Of a DNA stretch of 64,000 nt, positions 18,500 through 29,308 are shown piece by piece. The position numbers and the translations under genes were made by a program. Origin of the DNA: Shouchella oshimensis. Its GTDB lineage: Bacteria; Bacillota; Bacilli; Bacillales; Bacillaceae_D. The notes below the pieces were generated by a model, which saw only the letters and a program-made list of their open reading frames with translations, was not told the origin of the DNA and did not search any database. Position 1 is the first letter of the stretch. Each line of letters opens with the position of its first letter. The stretch spans positions 3,488,576 to 3,552,575 of the forward strand of contig NZ_KV917380.1 in NCBI RefSeq assembly GCF_002019765.1, read 5' to 3'.

Positions 18500-20206
18500 T
18501 CAGGTCTTTGGTAAAGTGATTGTGACGGACATCCCTATTCCTTCCTCGCTCTTAATGGTCAGCACAGCTTGTTCTCCTAAAAGCAGCGCAAGTCGCTCTG
18601 CGATATTGGTAAGCGCCACACGGTTTCCAGTTCCAATACTCATGGACTGCTTCATTCCTTGCCCTTGATCTCTCACTTCCAAGTAAGAAAACGTGTGATC
18701 TTGCCACCCCTTTACTACAATTCTTCCTTTTATTTCACCATGTTGATGTCCATGCACGATGGCATTTTCAAGCAACGGTTGAAGAATTAATTTCGGGATG
18801 AAGAGCGTCAACATCTTCTCTGGTATGGAGATATCAAACGTTACTTTTCCTTCTAATCGTTTTTCTTGAATGGCTATATACGCTTTAACGAATAACAGTT
18901 CATCTCGCAAAGGAACAAACCGGGTTTTCTGATCGATGCTGTAGCGGATAAGGCGTCCGAGAGAAGCGACCATATCGGAAAGTTCGTATTCATGTTTTGT
19001 AATCGCAATCATATTTATATGTTCTAATGTATTGTAAATAAAGTGGGGGTTCATTTGCGTTTGCAGTGCTTTTATTTCGGCATCTTTTTCACGTATTTCG
19101 GTTTGATACACTTTTGCAATCAGCTCGTTAATCTGCTCCATCATATGATTATAGCTAAGAGCAAGTTGACCCAGCTCGTCTTTCGAAGAAGGCGTCATAC
19201 GGTGCTGAAATTCTCCTTTTTCAGCCCTTTCCATCATTTGGCGTAGCTCAAAGATTGGCTTGGTTAATGAACGCTCAGCGACTCGCGCTAATAAAAGGAT
19301 GACCGCTGACACCGCTACCATTAATCCAATGGTGACGATTCGGAGTGACTGGGAGGCACCGACAATTTCATTTTCTGGTAACAGCACAATCGTCTGAACC
19401 TCTCCACTCGATTGCCGGAGCACCGGTAAATAATTTACGCCATCAGCCGTCACTCGTTCACGTTCAACAAGGGGTTGTCCCTCTTTGTCTACTTTCTTTA
19501 AAATAGGCGTAATGGCTTTTCCAGTTTCATAAATGAGCTGTCCATGACGATCAACCATTGTGATAGACGCTTCTTCTGATAAATCCACATCTGTTAACAG
19601 GGATTCAATATAGCTCATTTCGATATCGACTTTAATCATGCCAAGGGGACGGAACCCATCTGGATCTCGGAGTAAGCGGCCAACTGAGAAAACGGTCTTT
19701 TCGTTCCCAACCATATAGGCTGGCTCGTGAGCAGGCACGAGCAAAGAAGCACCTTCTCCTTGTTGAATATTCTGATGCCAGAAGCTAGATTCATCACTAA
19801 AACGATGTACCGTTCGAGGTGAACCGAGATCGCTAAACAAACTTCCATCTCTCGCAATAATATGAACCCCAGAAAGCTCTTTTCGATTATAGGAGAGGGT
19901 AGATAGAAACGAACTCATGCGTTCAAGTTCTTCCGTTTGTGGATAATAAGAATAAGAATCCTCGGTTCGGTTCTTTAAAATCGTTAAAATTTCTCGATCG
20001 TATAGAGGAAGAAGGGATAATCGGTGCATTTCATCAATAAATGCATTGACGTTCTGATTCAATTGATCAATCACTTGTACCGTGTAATGGTACGTTTGAC
20101 CCTCCAACGTTTTCGAAAAATATGAATAGGTAATCATTCCCAGTAGATTTAAAGGCACCAATACAATAGCGAGAAACAACACGATGATTTTCTGTCTCAG
20201 TGACAT
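18500..20206 (-). CDS. Sensor histidine kinase, YesM type
   Basis: A 568-aa membrane sensor kinase. It has membrane segment 1 at about 7-28, an extracellular sensor (about 30-285), segment 2 at about 288-306, then a HAMP region (about 310-365). The His_kinase box LQTQMNPHFIYNTLEH carries phospho-accepting His 388, and the ATPase includes LENAIVHG and VRDQGQGM. This is the LytS/YesM class that controls carbohydrate operons. It lies 12 bases downstream of its response regulator and upstream of an ABC importer, which it presumably induces on sensing a sugar. Confidence 0.93.
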   Translation of the reverse strand: MSLRQKIIVLFLAIVLVPLNLLGMITYSYFSKTLEGQTYHYTVQVIDQLNQNVNAFIDEMHRLSLLPLYDREILTILKNRTEDSYSYYPQTEELERMSSFLSTLSYNRKELSGVHIIARDGSLFSDLGSPRTVHRFSDESSFWHQNIQQGEGASLLVPAHEPAYMVGNEKTVFSVGRLLRDPDGFRPLGMIKVDIEMSYIESLLTDVDLSEEASITMVDRHGQLIYETGKAITPILKKVDKEGQPLVERERVTADGVNYLPVLRQSSGEVQTIVLLPENEIVGASQSLRIVTIGLMVAVSAVILLLARVAERSLTKPIFELRQMMERAEKGEFQHRMTPSSKDELGQLALSYNHMMEQINELIAKVYQTEIREKDAEIKALQTQMNPHFIYNTLEHINMIAITKHEYELSDMVASLGRLIRYSIDQKTRFVPLRDELLFVKAYIAIQEKRLEGKVTFDISIPEKMLTLFIPKLILQPLLENAIVHGHQHGEIKGRIVVKGWQDHTFSYLEVRDQGQGMKQSMSIGTGNRVALTNIAERLALLLGEQAVLTIKSEEGIGMSVTITLPKT

Positions 20207-20218
20207 GCTTTTCCCACC

Positions 20219-20944
20219 TCACTTTTGTTGCATAAACGTTTTCTTCCTGTACTGCGTCGGTGTACACTGCTTTTCTTTCTTAAATAGCTTCATAAAATGT
20301 TTCTGACTTTGATAGCCTGACATTCTCGCTATCTCGTAAATGCGCAAGTTGGTTTGATGAAGTAACGTCTCAGCCCGTTTCAACCTTCTTTCAGTGACAT
20401 ACGTAGAAAAGTTTTTTCCACTCTTGTCCTTAAACCATTGACTGAAATAAGTCGGATGTAAGTGCACAAGCTTAGCTACATCTGTTAACGTAATGTCTTG
20501 ATCTATATGCGCTTTAATATAGTCATCCACTTGCTGAATGAACGGATCTTCGTGATAGCTCTCTTCCACCTCACTTAATCCGGCTTTAATTTCATCGAAA
20601 GCAGCTACCACTTCTGTTCGATCAATCGGCTTTAATAAATAGCGACTCACCCCGTGCTGAATAGCTTGCTGAGCGTACGAAAATTCTTCGTGACCACTCA
20701 CAACGATAATGCGCACCTGTGGAAAATAAGCACGGACTTGTTTCATTAACGATAATCCATCTCGTTTCGGCATTCGAATATCCGTTACCAAGACATCAGG
20801 ACAATCATGAGCGAGCAAATGGAGCGCCGTCTCGCCATTATCGGCCTCACCAATAACGGTAAAATCCCTCACAAGCTGATTCACAATTGTTACCAGTCCT
20901 TTTCGTATCATTTTCTCATCTTCTGCAATAACAACTTTATACAC
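20219..20944 (-). CDS. Response regulator with AraC-type DNA-binding domain (YesN-like, short form)
   Basis: A 241-aa regulator. The receiver shows VVIAEDEK at the acidic pocket, the phospho-acceptor in PDVLVTDIRMPKRDG (Asp about 55) and a conserved Lys in YLLKPID. An AraC-type double HTH fills the C-terminus (about 140-238, GYQSQKHFMKLFKKE). YesN-type proteins are often about 360 aa or longer; this one lacks the middle linker domain. GTG 20944 is chosen, six bases after AGGGAGGG; the ATG at 20950 abuts the ribosome site. Partner of the downstream kinase. Confidence 0.9.
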   Translation of the reverse strand: MYKVVIAEDEKMIRKGLVTIVNQLVRDFTVIGEADNGETALHLLAHDCPDVLVTDIRMPKRDGLSLMKQVRAYFPQVRIIVVSGHEEFSYAQQAIQHGVSRYLLKPIDRTEVVAAFDEIKAGLSEVEESYHEDPFIQQVDDYIKAHIDQDITLTDVAKLVHLHPTYFSQWFKDKSGKNFSTYVTERRLKRAETLLHQTNLRIYEIARMSGYQSQKHFMKLFKKEKQCTPTQYRKKTFMQQK

Positions 20945-20970
20945 TTCCATCCCTCCCTTTTATAGAAAAA

Positions 20971-20993
20971 GAACCCTCTTGATCAGAAGGTTC
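20971..20993 (-). terminator. Terminator between secreted glycosidase and regulator genes
   Basis: GAACCTTCT / AAGAGGGTTC stem followed by TTTTTC on the minus strand, just after the stop at 21002. It would limit read-through from the glycosidase gene into the two-component genes. Confidence 0.65.
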
Positions 20994-21001
20994 CATTTCG
21001 C

Positions 21002-22798
21002 TTACTCAGTAAGATTCGTTTGCATTCTAAGTGATTCTACTCGCATGGCAGCATCACCTTGTGAATCCGCTCCAATTTTCAACAGGTCTTGACCCGTTTG
21101 TGCGATCGATGTCGAATGGAATAAAAACTCACCCTCACGATACACGTCGTACGTCGTTCTTCCTGTTGAAACAAGCGTGTACCGTGCTTGAGCAGTTGGA
21201 TTCATTTCCACTGAAACAGTCGGCTGATTTAGTCTGTCTTGAATCCACCCTCTCTCACCATCATACTGAATAAAAATTGATTTTTGTTGGTTGCCATGTC
21301 TAATACTCATCTCGTTTCCTCGGCTTGGTCCCAGAACAGCGAGATCTGCTTCAAGGGTAAAGTGAAAATCAGGCAAGTAAAAACCGCTATGTGTGAGGTA
21401 ATGAAAAGAACCACTCCCTCTTCGCTCTTCTTGAATGTCAACGAACCCAGCCCCTTGCTCAATGGTTCCTTGAGCCGCGCTTCCCTTAGCAACTTGCCAA
21501 CGTCTCGTGTAATCGACAAAGGATTCGTCAATGACATTCCAGACCTCTCCTTCACGAACCTCAAATAACACGGAATTTGTCGAAAGACGTTTTCCTTTGT
21601 AATACACTTCGGCTTGAACCGATGCAAATCCTTCTGAACCTGAGTAGAGCCTCCCTTGATCTATGCGCACAATTGTTGGATCACTTGATGTGAATTCAAC
21701 GTCTAATTCCTGCTTATCAATGAGGGATCCGTCGTAACGTTCGGCTATTATTTCGAACTCAATTTCGCTACCTATAGGGACAACTACATCCGTGGAACGT
21801 AGTGTGGCTTTAGCCATGTCTCGTACTTCTTCATCATATATGGCACGAGCAAGCGCAATTTTTGTTGACCCGCGTTGTCCTGCTTCATAGATCATGTAAA
21901 CCTCATTCTCCGAATAAATATACGAACGAGAAGCCGCTCGTCCGTTCTCTGGAGCATTTTGTGCCGGCTGATAATAAGCGCCTAAATGAATTTCTTGATC
22001 AAAATTTTCACCAACATCGACTACATATTGATTGCCAGATCCTCCATGAACCGTTACGTAATGATTGCCGTTATAAGGAAAGTAATACGCACCGGATAGA
22101 TTCCCTCCTTGGTCCGGTTGAGGTGAGATTAGCGGTTCCTGCTGTGTCTCCCATTCACGTCCATCTTTCGACCACGCTAAATAGATTTTCCTCGTGCCAT
22201 TGTTATTTCCCATTAACGTCATGACGTAACGATTGTCTTTCCCTTCAAGTTCATGCTCGAACACCCGCGCATAAGAGGCTTCATTAATTTCTGTATAATC
22301 ACTCGTGCGAATGACCACTTGCTCATAATCAAAATGAATGCCGTCTTCTGATGTAGCAAGGCGTGTCACTGAATTCTCTCCATGAAAATAGAGAAATAAC
22401 TTCTCTTCTTCTTCATTCCAAATTGGATGTGCTGAAGCAACGTGGGATACACTGTAATGCGGTTGCCAATCTCTTGCGATGATTGGATTCCCACTGTATT
22501 CCATCCAAGGACCTTTGATAGAATCCGCATAAGCAAGCGCAATACCACCAGGTCTATCATGAGGTCCATAGTACATGTAATAGGTTCCAAGAGGTTGGTC
22601 AAAATAATCTTCAGCTCGAATGACTGTCGGGAAATCATATTCTCCTGTGGGATTGTACATCAGATCATCTGGATCAATGATCGTTTGTTCATAATAGAAT
22701 AATGGCAATTCATGTGTCTTTCCATGAGCACCCGTCACAATCAAGCTTCCAAATAAAAAAACAACCAAAAAAGCAAACGCTTTCAAAATGTGTTTCAT
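21002..22798 (-). CDS. Secreted beta-propeller glycosidase-like protein (GH43/GH32-clan-like) with Ig-like and C-terminal beta domains
   Basis: A 598-aa exported protein. It has an N-terminal signal peptide (hydrophobic 7-24, AHG-K cleavage region), then a five-bladed propeller-like module (about 30-330) with repeated DG.W / YMYYGP / LAWSKDGREWE blade motifs. A BIG2-like Ig segment follows (about 335-420: TSSDPTIVRIDQGRLYSGSEG), then a laminin-G-like C-terminus. The fold suggests a furanosidase or polysaccharide-acting enzyme outside the cell, but I cannot assign catalytic residues or substrate. GAGGAGGGA precedes the ATG. It heads the two-component/importer cluster. Confidence 0.75.
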   Translation of the reverse strand: MKHILKAFAFLVVFLFGSLIVTGAHGKTHELPLFYYEQTIIDPDDLMYNPTGEYDFPTVIRAEDYFDQPLGTYYMYYGPHDRPGGIALAYADSIKGPWMEYSGNPIIARDWQPHYSVSHVASAHPIWNEEEEKLFLYFHGENSVTRLATSEDGIHFDYEQVVIRTSDYTEINEASYARVFEHELEGKDNRYVMTLMGNNNGTRKIYLAWSKDGREWETQQEPLISPQPDQGGNLSGAYYFPYNGNHYVTVHGGSGNQYVVDVGENFDQEIHLGAYYQPAQNAPENGRAASRSYIYSENEVYMIYEAGQRGSTKIALARAIYDEEVRDMAKATLRSTDVVVPIGSEIEFEIIAERYDGSLIDKQELDVEFTSSDPTIVRIDQGRLYSGSEGFASVQAEVYYKGKRLSTNSVLFEVREGEVWNVIDESFVDYTRRWQVAKGSAAQGTIEQGAGFVDIQEERRGSGSFHYLTHSGFYLPDFHFTLEADLAVLGPSRGNEMSIRHGNQQKSIFIQYDGERGWIQDRLNQPTVSVEMNPTAQARYTLVSTGRTTYDVYREGEFLFHSTSIAQTGQDLLKIGADSQGDAAMRVESLRMQTNLTE

Positions 22799-22979
22799 GA
22801 CATCCCTCCTCTTATTGTTCTATTTAGTATAGCGTGGTCGCATCATTTCTATATTCCTGCTCCCTTAAGATCTAGTAGTCTCGAATTAAGATATTGGAAA
22901 CAATTACTCTCCGCCAAAACACTAGCCAATCCCTCATCCTTCCCTTATGCTTAACAGAACAAAAGTAAGGAGATGCTCT

Positions 22980-24758
22980 ATGAAAACAGATCGACAACTA
23001 ACGAGCTTAATGGCTTCCATTCGTGTGTTGAGCTCGACCCGGGAATTGCCTGATGTCTTACGCCAACTCTTACAAGAAGCCTTACATGTCATTGATGGCT
23101 CAACGGCTGGCGTTTTATTTTTATATGACGAACAACAAGACGTTCTTTATGCAGAGAGCGCAATCGGCTTCAACATGGAAACATTAGGAAAAGTCCGCTT
23201 AAAGCCAGGGGAAGGCATGAGTGGTAAAACGTTTCAACAAAAACGAGGCAACATTTATTCTCATCTTCACGACACTAAAACAGGCATGGCCAACTTAAGC
23301 ACTCAAAATGCCCTATATTATGAACAATCCTTGCCTGAGTTAGCATACCCAGTTAGCGCTCTTTCTGTCCCTCTCTATCTATCAGATGGGACGTGTATTG
23401 GCGTATTGACGGTTGATATCTTTGAACGAAAGCATACATTCGAGCCAAACGACCTCGACCTATTAGAAACGTTTGCACGGCAAGCATCGATTGCTGTTGA
23501 AAATGCACGCTTGTATTCCCAAAATAAGCGAACGCAAGAAATCCACCAAGCACTCTCTCGGGTGTCCCTTTCTTATGGAGGATTGAATGACATTACAGGT
23601 GCTTTAGCTCATTTACTATCAAAGCATGTCGTCGTTGTGAACGAATTTGCTGAAGAATTGTCTAGTTATCCAGAACGATCACCATTTGCTCTTCCGTCTA
23701 CTCTCTTAGAAAGCATGCTAACATCACTTTATATTGAAAAACATCAAGGTGTACAAACATGGACAATGGATAACGATCAAACAGCGCTGTACACATTTCC
23801 AATTCAAATTGATACAGAACCAATTGGGCTTCTCATTATCATTGGAAGTAAAGAAGCCATGTTAAATCCACTTGATCAAGTAGCGATTGAACAGGCTTTA
23901 CCTATTTTCGTGATGGAGCTCCATCAACGAGAAAAACAAGATGTAGACGACCTTATGTATACTGCAAGACTGCTAGAAATGGTTATTCATTCATCAGAAC
24001 CTGAAGCCCCGACTCAAGAATTGCTCATGCACATTCCCACAGGTTCGCATCAGCGTTATGTGATTGGAAAGCTACAGTTAGAGCATTCAGGTGTACCGGT
24101 TCCGATGTATAATCGTATGAAGCAACAGCTTATGCGTAAAGTGTATTATGAACAATCTAAACTAAGCGATGTCACCATTGTCTACGAACGCCATTTTGAT
24201 TTGACGTTTCTTTTTACGTTTTCAAGCGCAACCATGCCCTTAACTATTAGAGCGTTTTTGAACGAATTGCTATCCTATACACAGTCTAAGTGGAACCTAT
24301 CTGGTTATGTAGGTCTTGGTCGCCATGTATCCAAGCCAACAGCTCTAAAAGAATCCTATATGGAAGCCGTTCGGGTCATTCACTATTTGCAGCGTAAACA
24401 ACGTCCGAATGAACTGGTCGACTTTGATTCACTTGGCCCCTACCGCTTATTTTTGAATATGAACGAAGAAGAACTAACAGACTACGTTTTTGATAAACTA
24501 GGCACACTAATGACACATGACTCATCAGGTGAATTACTCAACACTCTCTTTGTCTATATGGAACAAGGTCAGCGGTTAAAAGAAACAGCCCTTGTGCTTT
24601 ACGTTCATGTAAATACCGTAAAGTACCGGTTAAAAAAAATCTATGAACTCCTTAAAATAAAAGGGTTTACAGTAGAAGAAGCCTTTAATACCCATTTAGC
24701 TTTAAAAATCGCAAACTATTTAGAAATAAATTCATTTAGCCACAAAAGACAAAAATAA
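22980..24758 (+). CDS. GAF-domain transcriptional regulator with PucR/CdaR-type C-terminal HTH
   Basis: A 592-aa cytoplasmic regulator. A GAF domain (about 10-180, ending LLETFARQASIAVENARLYS) probably senses a small ligand. The middle is a CdaR-like region, and the C-terminal PucR helix-turn-helix reads GQRLKETALVLYVHVNTVKY and onward (about 540-565). ATG 22980 is used because AAGGAGA lies seven bases before it. It is divergent from the glycosidase gene and followed by transporter and amidohydrolase genes, which it probably activates in response to their substrate. Confidence 0.85.
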   Translation: MKTDRQLTSLMASIRVLSSTRELPDVLRQLLQEALHVIDGSTAGVLFLYDEQQDVLYAESAIGFNMETLGKVRLKPGEGMSGKTFQQKRGNIYSHLHDTKTGMANLSTQNALYYEQSLPELAYPVSALSVPLYLSDGTCIGVLTVDIFERKHTFEPNDLDLLETFARQASIAVENARLYSQNKRTQEIHQALSRVSLSYGGLNDITGALAHLLSKHVVVVNEFAEELSSYPERSPFALPSTLLESMLTSLYIEKHQGVQTWTMDNDQTALYTFPIQIDTEPIGLLIIIGSKEAMLNPLDQVAIEQALPIFVMELHQREKQDVDDLMYTARLLEMVIHSSEPEAPTQELLMHIPTGSHQRYVIGKLQLEHSGVPVPMYNRMKQQLMRKVYYEQSKLSDVTIVYERHFDLTFLFTFSSATMPLTIRAFLNELLSYTQSKWNLSGYVGLGRHVSKPTALKESYMEAVRVIHYLQRKQRPNELVDFDSLGPYRLFLNMNEEELTDYVFDKLGTLMTHDSSGELLNTLFVYMEQGQRLKETALVLYVHVNTVKYRLKKIYELLKIKGFTVEEAFNTHLALKIANYLEINSFSHKRQK

Positions 24759-24779
24759 GCCGTGAATTTTGTCGAATAA

Positions 24780-24814
24780 GACTATAGAATTGTCTGTCTT
24801 TTTAGATTATAGTC
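24780..24814. promoter_or_regulatory. Inverted repeat upstream of the transporter gene
   Basis: GACTATA and TATAGTC are separated by 21 bases in the gap between the PucR-type regulator and the transporter. Position and symmetry suit a binding site for the regulator or a weak hairpin; the function is inferred only. Confidence 0.35.
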
Positions 24815-24883
24815 AGATGTAAGCATTTGTTCAGACTCTTTTGTCAACGAGCAGTGCAAGACTTTGACAGAGGAGGAACCGGT

Positions 24884-26044
24884 TTGCAACCTATTTATTT
24901 AGCACTTTTATTCATCGCGATCATTGCCATCGGTGAGGTCATTTCCATTAAATCTCGAGCAAGAATTCCAACATTACTTGTGGTTGTCGCAACAGTGTTT
25001 GTTTTGTTACAAACGGGAATCTTACCTGAAGAGTACATTGCTGCCTCAACATTCGTTGCTGTCGGCGGCGTCCTTGTACCTGTATTAATTGTTCATTTAG
25101 GGACAATGATTCCATTAAAAACTATGTTCAAACAATATCAAGCTGTATTGATTACATTAATTGGTTTAGCCTTTTCTGTTATTGGTGTCATCGTTATTGT
25201 CACGCTTCTTTTTGACTATGCAACGGCTGTGGCAGGCGCCGGTCCCATTACAGGCGGAATCATTGCGTATATTGTAACGGCCGATGGATTAAGAGAAGCT
25301 GGCTTAACAGCCATTATTGCTATTCCTATTACTGTTTTTACTATTCAAAATTTCTTTGGAATGCCGTTAACATCTATTTTTCTCGCTCGCTATGCGAAAA
25401 AAATTCGAGCGGATGAAACCGCTGCAGACGCTGCTCAAGGGTTAGCGCCTGATTCAACAGAAAAAGAAAAAAGCTATGTGCTTCCAAAAGAATGGATGCA
25501 AAGCCATTTTGTCATTATTTTTCTCCTTTTCGCAGGTGGTGCTCTTGCCGTCTTTTTAGGACAGTTTACAGGTATTAACGCCAGCCTTTGGGCACTCGCT
25601 ATCGGTGTAGCCGCAGCGGCCCTTCGCTTTTTACCAGAACGTTCAATGGAAAAAGCAAATAGCTCAGGTATCACGATGATTGCGTTAATATTCGTTGTCA
25701 TTAATTCCCTCATCGGTGTCACTTGGGATCAAATTGTCGCTTCCCTACTACCGGTTATGGTTATTATGATTGTCGGCATTGCTGGGCTCATGCTCGGCGC
25801 CATTATCGGAGCAAAGCTATTTAAATGGGATATAAATAAATCAATTCCGGTCGTGCTTACAGCCCTATATGGTTTTCCTGGAGATTACCTCATCGTTGAG
25901 GAAATTAGTCGGAGCGAGGGACGAACTGAAGCTGAGCGTCAACGTATTATGGACGAACTAATGGCGCCAATGTTAATTGGTGGTTTTACTGCCGTAACAG
26001 TTGGTTCTGTAGCAATCGCCAGTATACTAATATCAACCCTATAA
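24884..26044 (+). CDS. Multi-spanning membrane transporter, family not recognised
   Basis: A 386-aa hydrophobic protein with about ten to twelve membrane helices and a cytosolic loop near 190-215 (RADETAADAAQGLAPDSTEK). The layout resembles bacterial sodium/carboxylate-type transporters, but no diagnostic motif is clear. TTG 24884 is the likely start, with GAGGAGG seven bases before it; the ATG at 24827 has no ribosome site. It lies 14 bases upstream of an amidohydrolase gene, suggesting uptake of the hydrolase substrate. Confidence 0.7.
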   Translation: MQPIYLALLFIAIIAIGEVISIKSRARIPTLLVVVATVFVLLQTGILPEEYIAASTFVAVGGVLVPVLIVHLGTMIPLKTMFKQYQAVLITLIGLAFSVIGVIVIVTLLFDYATAVAGAGPITGGIIAYIVTADGLREAGLTAIIAIPITVFTIQNFFGMPLTSIFLARYAKKIRADETAADAAQGLAPDSTEKEKSYVLPKEWMQSHFVIIFLLFAGGALAVFLGQFTGINASLWALAIGVAAAALRFLPERSMEKANSSGITMIALIFVVINSLIGVTWDQIVASLLPVMVIMIVGIAGLMLGAIIGAKLFKWDINKSIPVVLTALYGFPGDYLIVEEISRSEGRTEAERQRIMDELMAPMLIGGFTAVTVGSVAIASILISTL

Positions 26045-26058
26045 AGGAGAGTTTTTAG

Positions 26059-27303
26059 ATGACGATAACAGCTATTACAAACGTAACAATGATTGATGGT
26101 ACAGGCATTGACGCCATTGAACAAGCAGTTGTACTTGTGGAGAAGAATCACATTAAAGCGGTAGGAACTTCTCAAACCATTCCCATTCCTTCAGACGCAA
26201 CGATTATCGATGGAGGTGGTCAATACCTCCTTCCAGGACTCATTGATACTCACGTTCATATGGCACTTGAAATTAAAAATGTGCAAGAATCGTTATTAAC
26301 ACCATTCTCGTATCGGTTCTTTGAAGCAGCAAAGCGACTAGAAACGACGATTCAAACAGGCATTACTTCTGTACGTGACGCGGGTTTTGCTGATGCTGGC
26401 ATAAAAAAGGCTGTAGAAGATGGCTTAGTAGATGGTCCTAGAATGCAAGTGAGCATCAACCCACTTACCATTACAGGTGGACACGGTGATAGTTGGAACA
26501 TCTCTGGCATTGATACGACACAGCCTGTTTATCCAGGCATGCCTGATGGAAAGTGCGACGGTCGTGAAGAAGTACGCAAAACCGTTCGTGAAATGTTGCG
26601 TGCCGGAGCTGATGTTGTGAAAGTCCATGCAACTGGTGGTGTGTCGAGCCCTACCGATCATCCAGAATTCACTCAGTTCTCTCAGGAAGAACTTGAAGTG
26701 ATGGTCGAAGAAGCAACGTTTCGTAAAGGTGTGAAAGTAATGGCTCACGGGCAAGGAGCAGAAGGGATTAAAAACGCTGTTCGTGCCGGGATTCATTCCA
26801 TCGAACATGGCATTTTTATCGATGACGAAGCATTAGAACTCATGCTTGAACATGGTACCTATCTCGTCCCAACCTTGCTTGCTCCTCTCGCCGTCCTAGA
26901 GGCTGCCGAGACATCAAACACGATGGCTCCCTATGCCATTGAAAAATCAAAAGAAGTCATTGATATTCATAAGAAAAGCATTGAAAAAGCGTACAAAGCA
27001 GGGGTAAAAATTGCAATGGGTACTGACGCAGGTGTTTTTCCACACGGCATTAATCTTCGAGAGCTTGGTCTTATGTGTGAAATTGGCATGTCGCCAATGG
27101 AAGCCATTGTTGCGTCAACGAAAACCGCTGCAGAATGTATGGGCTGGGGAGAAAAAGTCGGCACAATCGAGGCTGGTAAATGGGCTGACCTCATTATCGT
27201 AAACGGTAATCCACTTGCTGATATACACATTCTAGAAAATCATGAACACATTACTTTTGTGATGAAAGACGGTAACACCTATAAAGATACACTTGCCATT
27301 TAA
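26059..27303 (+). CDS. Metal-dependent amidohydrolase (imidazolonepropionase/Xaa-Pro dipeptidase-like)
   Basis: A 414-aa amidohydrolase-superfamily enzyme. The HxH metal motif is in LPGLIDTHVHMALE (about 60-73), the Lys ligand in GADVVKVHATGGVSS (about 188-202), metal His residues in VMAHGQG and SIEHGIFID, and the catalytic Asp in AMGTDAGVFPHG. This set matches the group of uncharacterised dipeptidase/ureide-type hydrolases often labelled amidohydrolase. AAAGGAG lies before the ATG. It probably cleaves the compound imported by the preceding transporter; substrate unknown. Confidence 0.88.
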   Translation: MTITAITNVTMIDGTGIDAIEQAVVLVEKNHIKAVGTSQTIPIPSDATIIDGGGQYLLPGLIDTHVHMALEIKNVQESLLTPFSYRFFEAAKRLETTIQTGITSVRDAGFADAGIKKAVEDGLVDGPRMQVSINPLTITGGHGDSWNISGIDTTQPVYPGMPDGKCDGREEVRKTVREMLRAGADVVKVHATGGVSSPTDHPEFTQFSQEELEVMVEEATFRKGVKVMAHGQGAEGIKNAVRAGIHSIEHGIFIDDEALELMLEHGTYLVPTLLAPLAVLEAAETSNTMAPYAIEKSKEVIDIHKKSIEKAYKAGVKIAMGTDAGVFPHGINLRELGLMCEIGMSPMEAIVASTKTAAECMGWGEKVGTIEAGKWADLIIVNGNPLADIHILENHEHITFVMKDGNTYKDTLAI

Positions 27304-27306
27304 TAA

Positions 27307-27336
27307 GTAAAACTGTCCTTTTAGGGGCAGTTTTTT
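27307..27336 (+). terminator. Rho-independent terminator after the amidohydrolase gene
   Basis: AACTGTCC / GGGCAGTT stem (one G-T pair) with a short loop and a following TTTTTTG run, directly after the TAA. It ends the regulator-transporter-hydrolase unit. Confidence 0.8.
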
Positions 27337-27352
27337 GTTTTTTGTAGGCTAC

Positions 27353-27412
27353 TTGCTTCTTACAGCACATTTCTGTATACTATTACTTAACAAAACGTAA
27401 TCATTACGTTTT
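27353..27412 (+). promoter_or_regulatory. Promoter with perfect palindromic operator
   Basis: TTGCTT, 17-base spacer and TATACT form a sigma-A-like promoter. Ten bases downstream of the -10, at the expected transcription start, lies AAAACGTAAT-C-ATTACGTTTT (27392-27412), a perfect 21-base palindrome. A repressor bound there would block initiation of the small gene at 27432. The regulator is unknown. Confidence 0.6.
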
Positions 27413-27431
27413 AAAAAGGAGGATACATTTT

Positions 27432-27695
27432 ATGAGTTTACCTTCACAGTTACAGCAATTATTTGCAGAAAAACTTACTATACATAAGCGCTATCGCTTT
27501 TCTATTGATCAAGACCTTCACATGATAGATACAGCTTTCATTGTAAATGAAATTATTACGGCTTCTGAAGAGGAAATGGAGATATTATTCCCTATCTTGA
27601 CCAATATGAGCGAAAACGAAGACACCTTACATGACTATCTTGAGTATTTAGCAACCATCTATGTACAAACAAATGAGAGGCATTCGACGTTCTAG
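27432..27695 (+). CDS. Small hypothetical protein, 87 aa
   Basis: Not recognised. It has a strong AAAGGAGG before the ATG, its own promoter and a terminator, which together support a real gene. The protein is acidic and probably helical (SEEEMEILFPILTNMSENED), with no signal, membrane segment or metal motif. The perfect palindrome over its promoter implies tight regulation. It stands alone between the amidohydrolase unit and the beta-glucoside operon. Confidence 0.65.
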   Translation: MSLPSQLQQLFAEKLTIHKRYRFSIDQDLHMIDTAFIVNEIITASEEEMEILFPILTNMSENEDTLHDYLEYLATIYVQTNERHSTF

Positions 27696-27732
27696 CATTC
27701 AGTTAGCCGTTGTCTATCTGCACGATGATAAA

Positions 27733-27770
27733 AAAAGGAGATAAGGGCTAATTAGCCTCTATCTCCTTTT
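27733..27770. terminator. Bidirectional terminator
   Basis: AAAAGGAGATA / TATCTCCTTTT, an 11-bp perfect stem with GGCTAATTAGCC in the loop, lies between convergent genes. The A/T tails on both sides allow termination of both. Confidence 0.85.
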
Positions 27771-27778
27771 CGCTTTTA

Positions 27779-29308
<1,530 letters not shown>

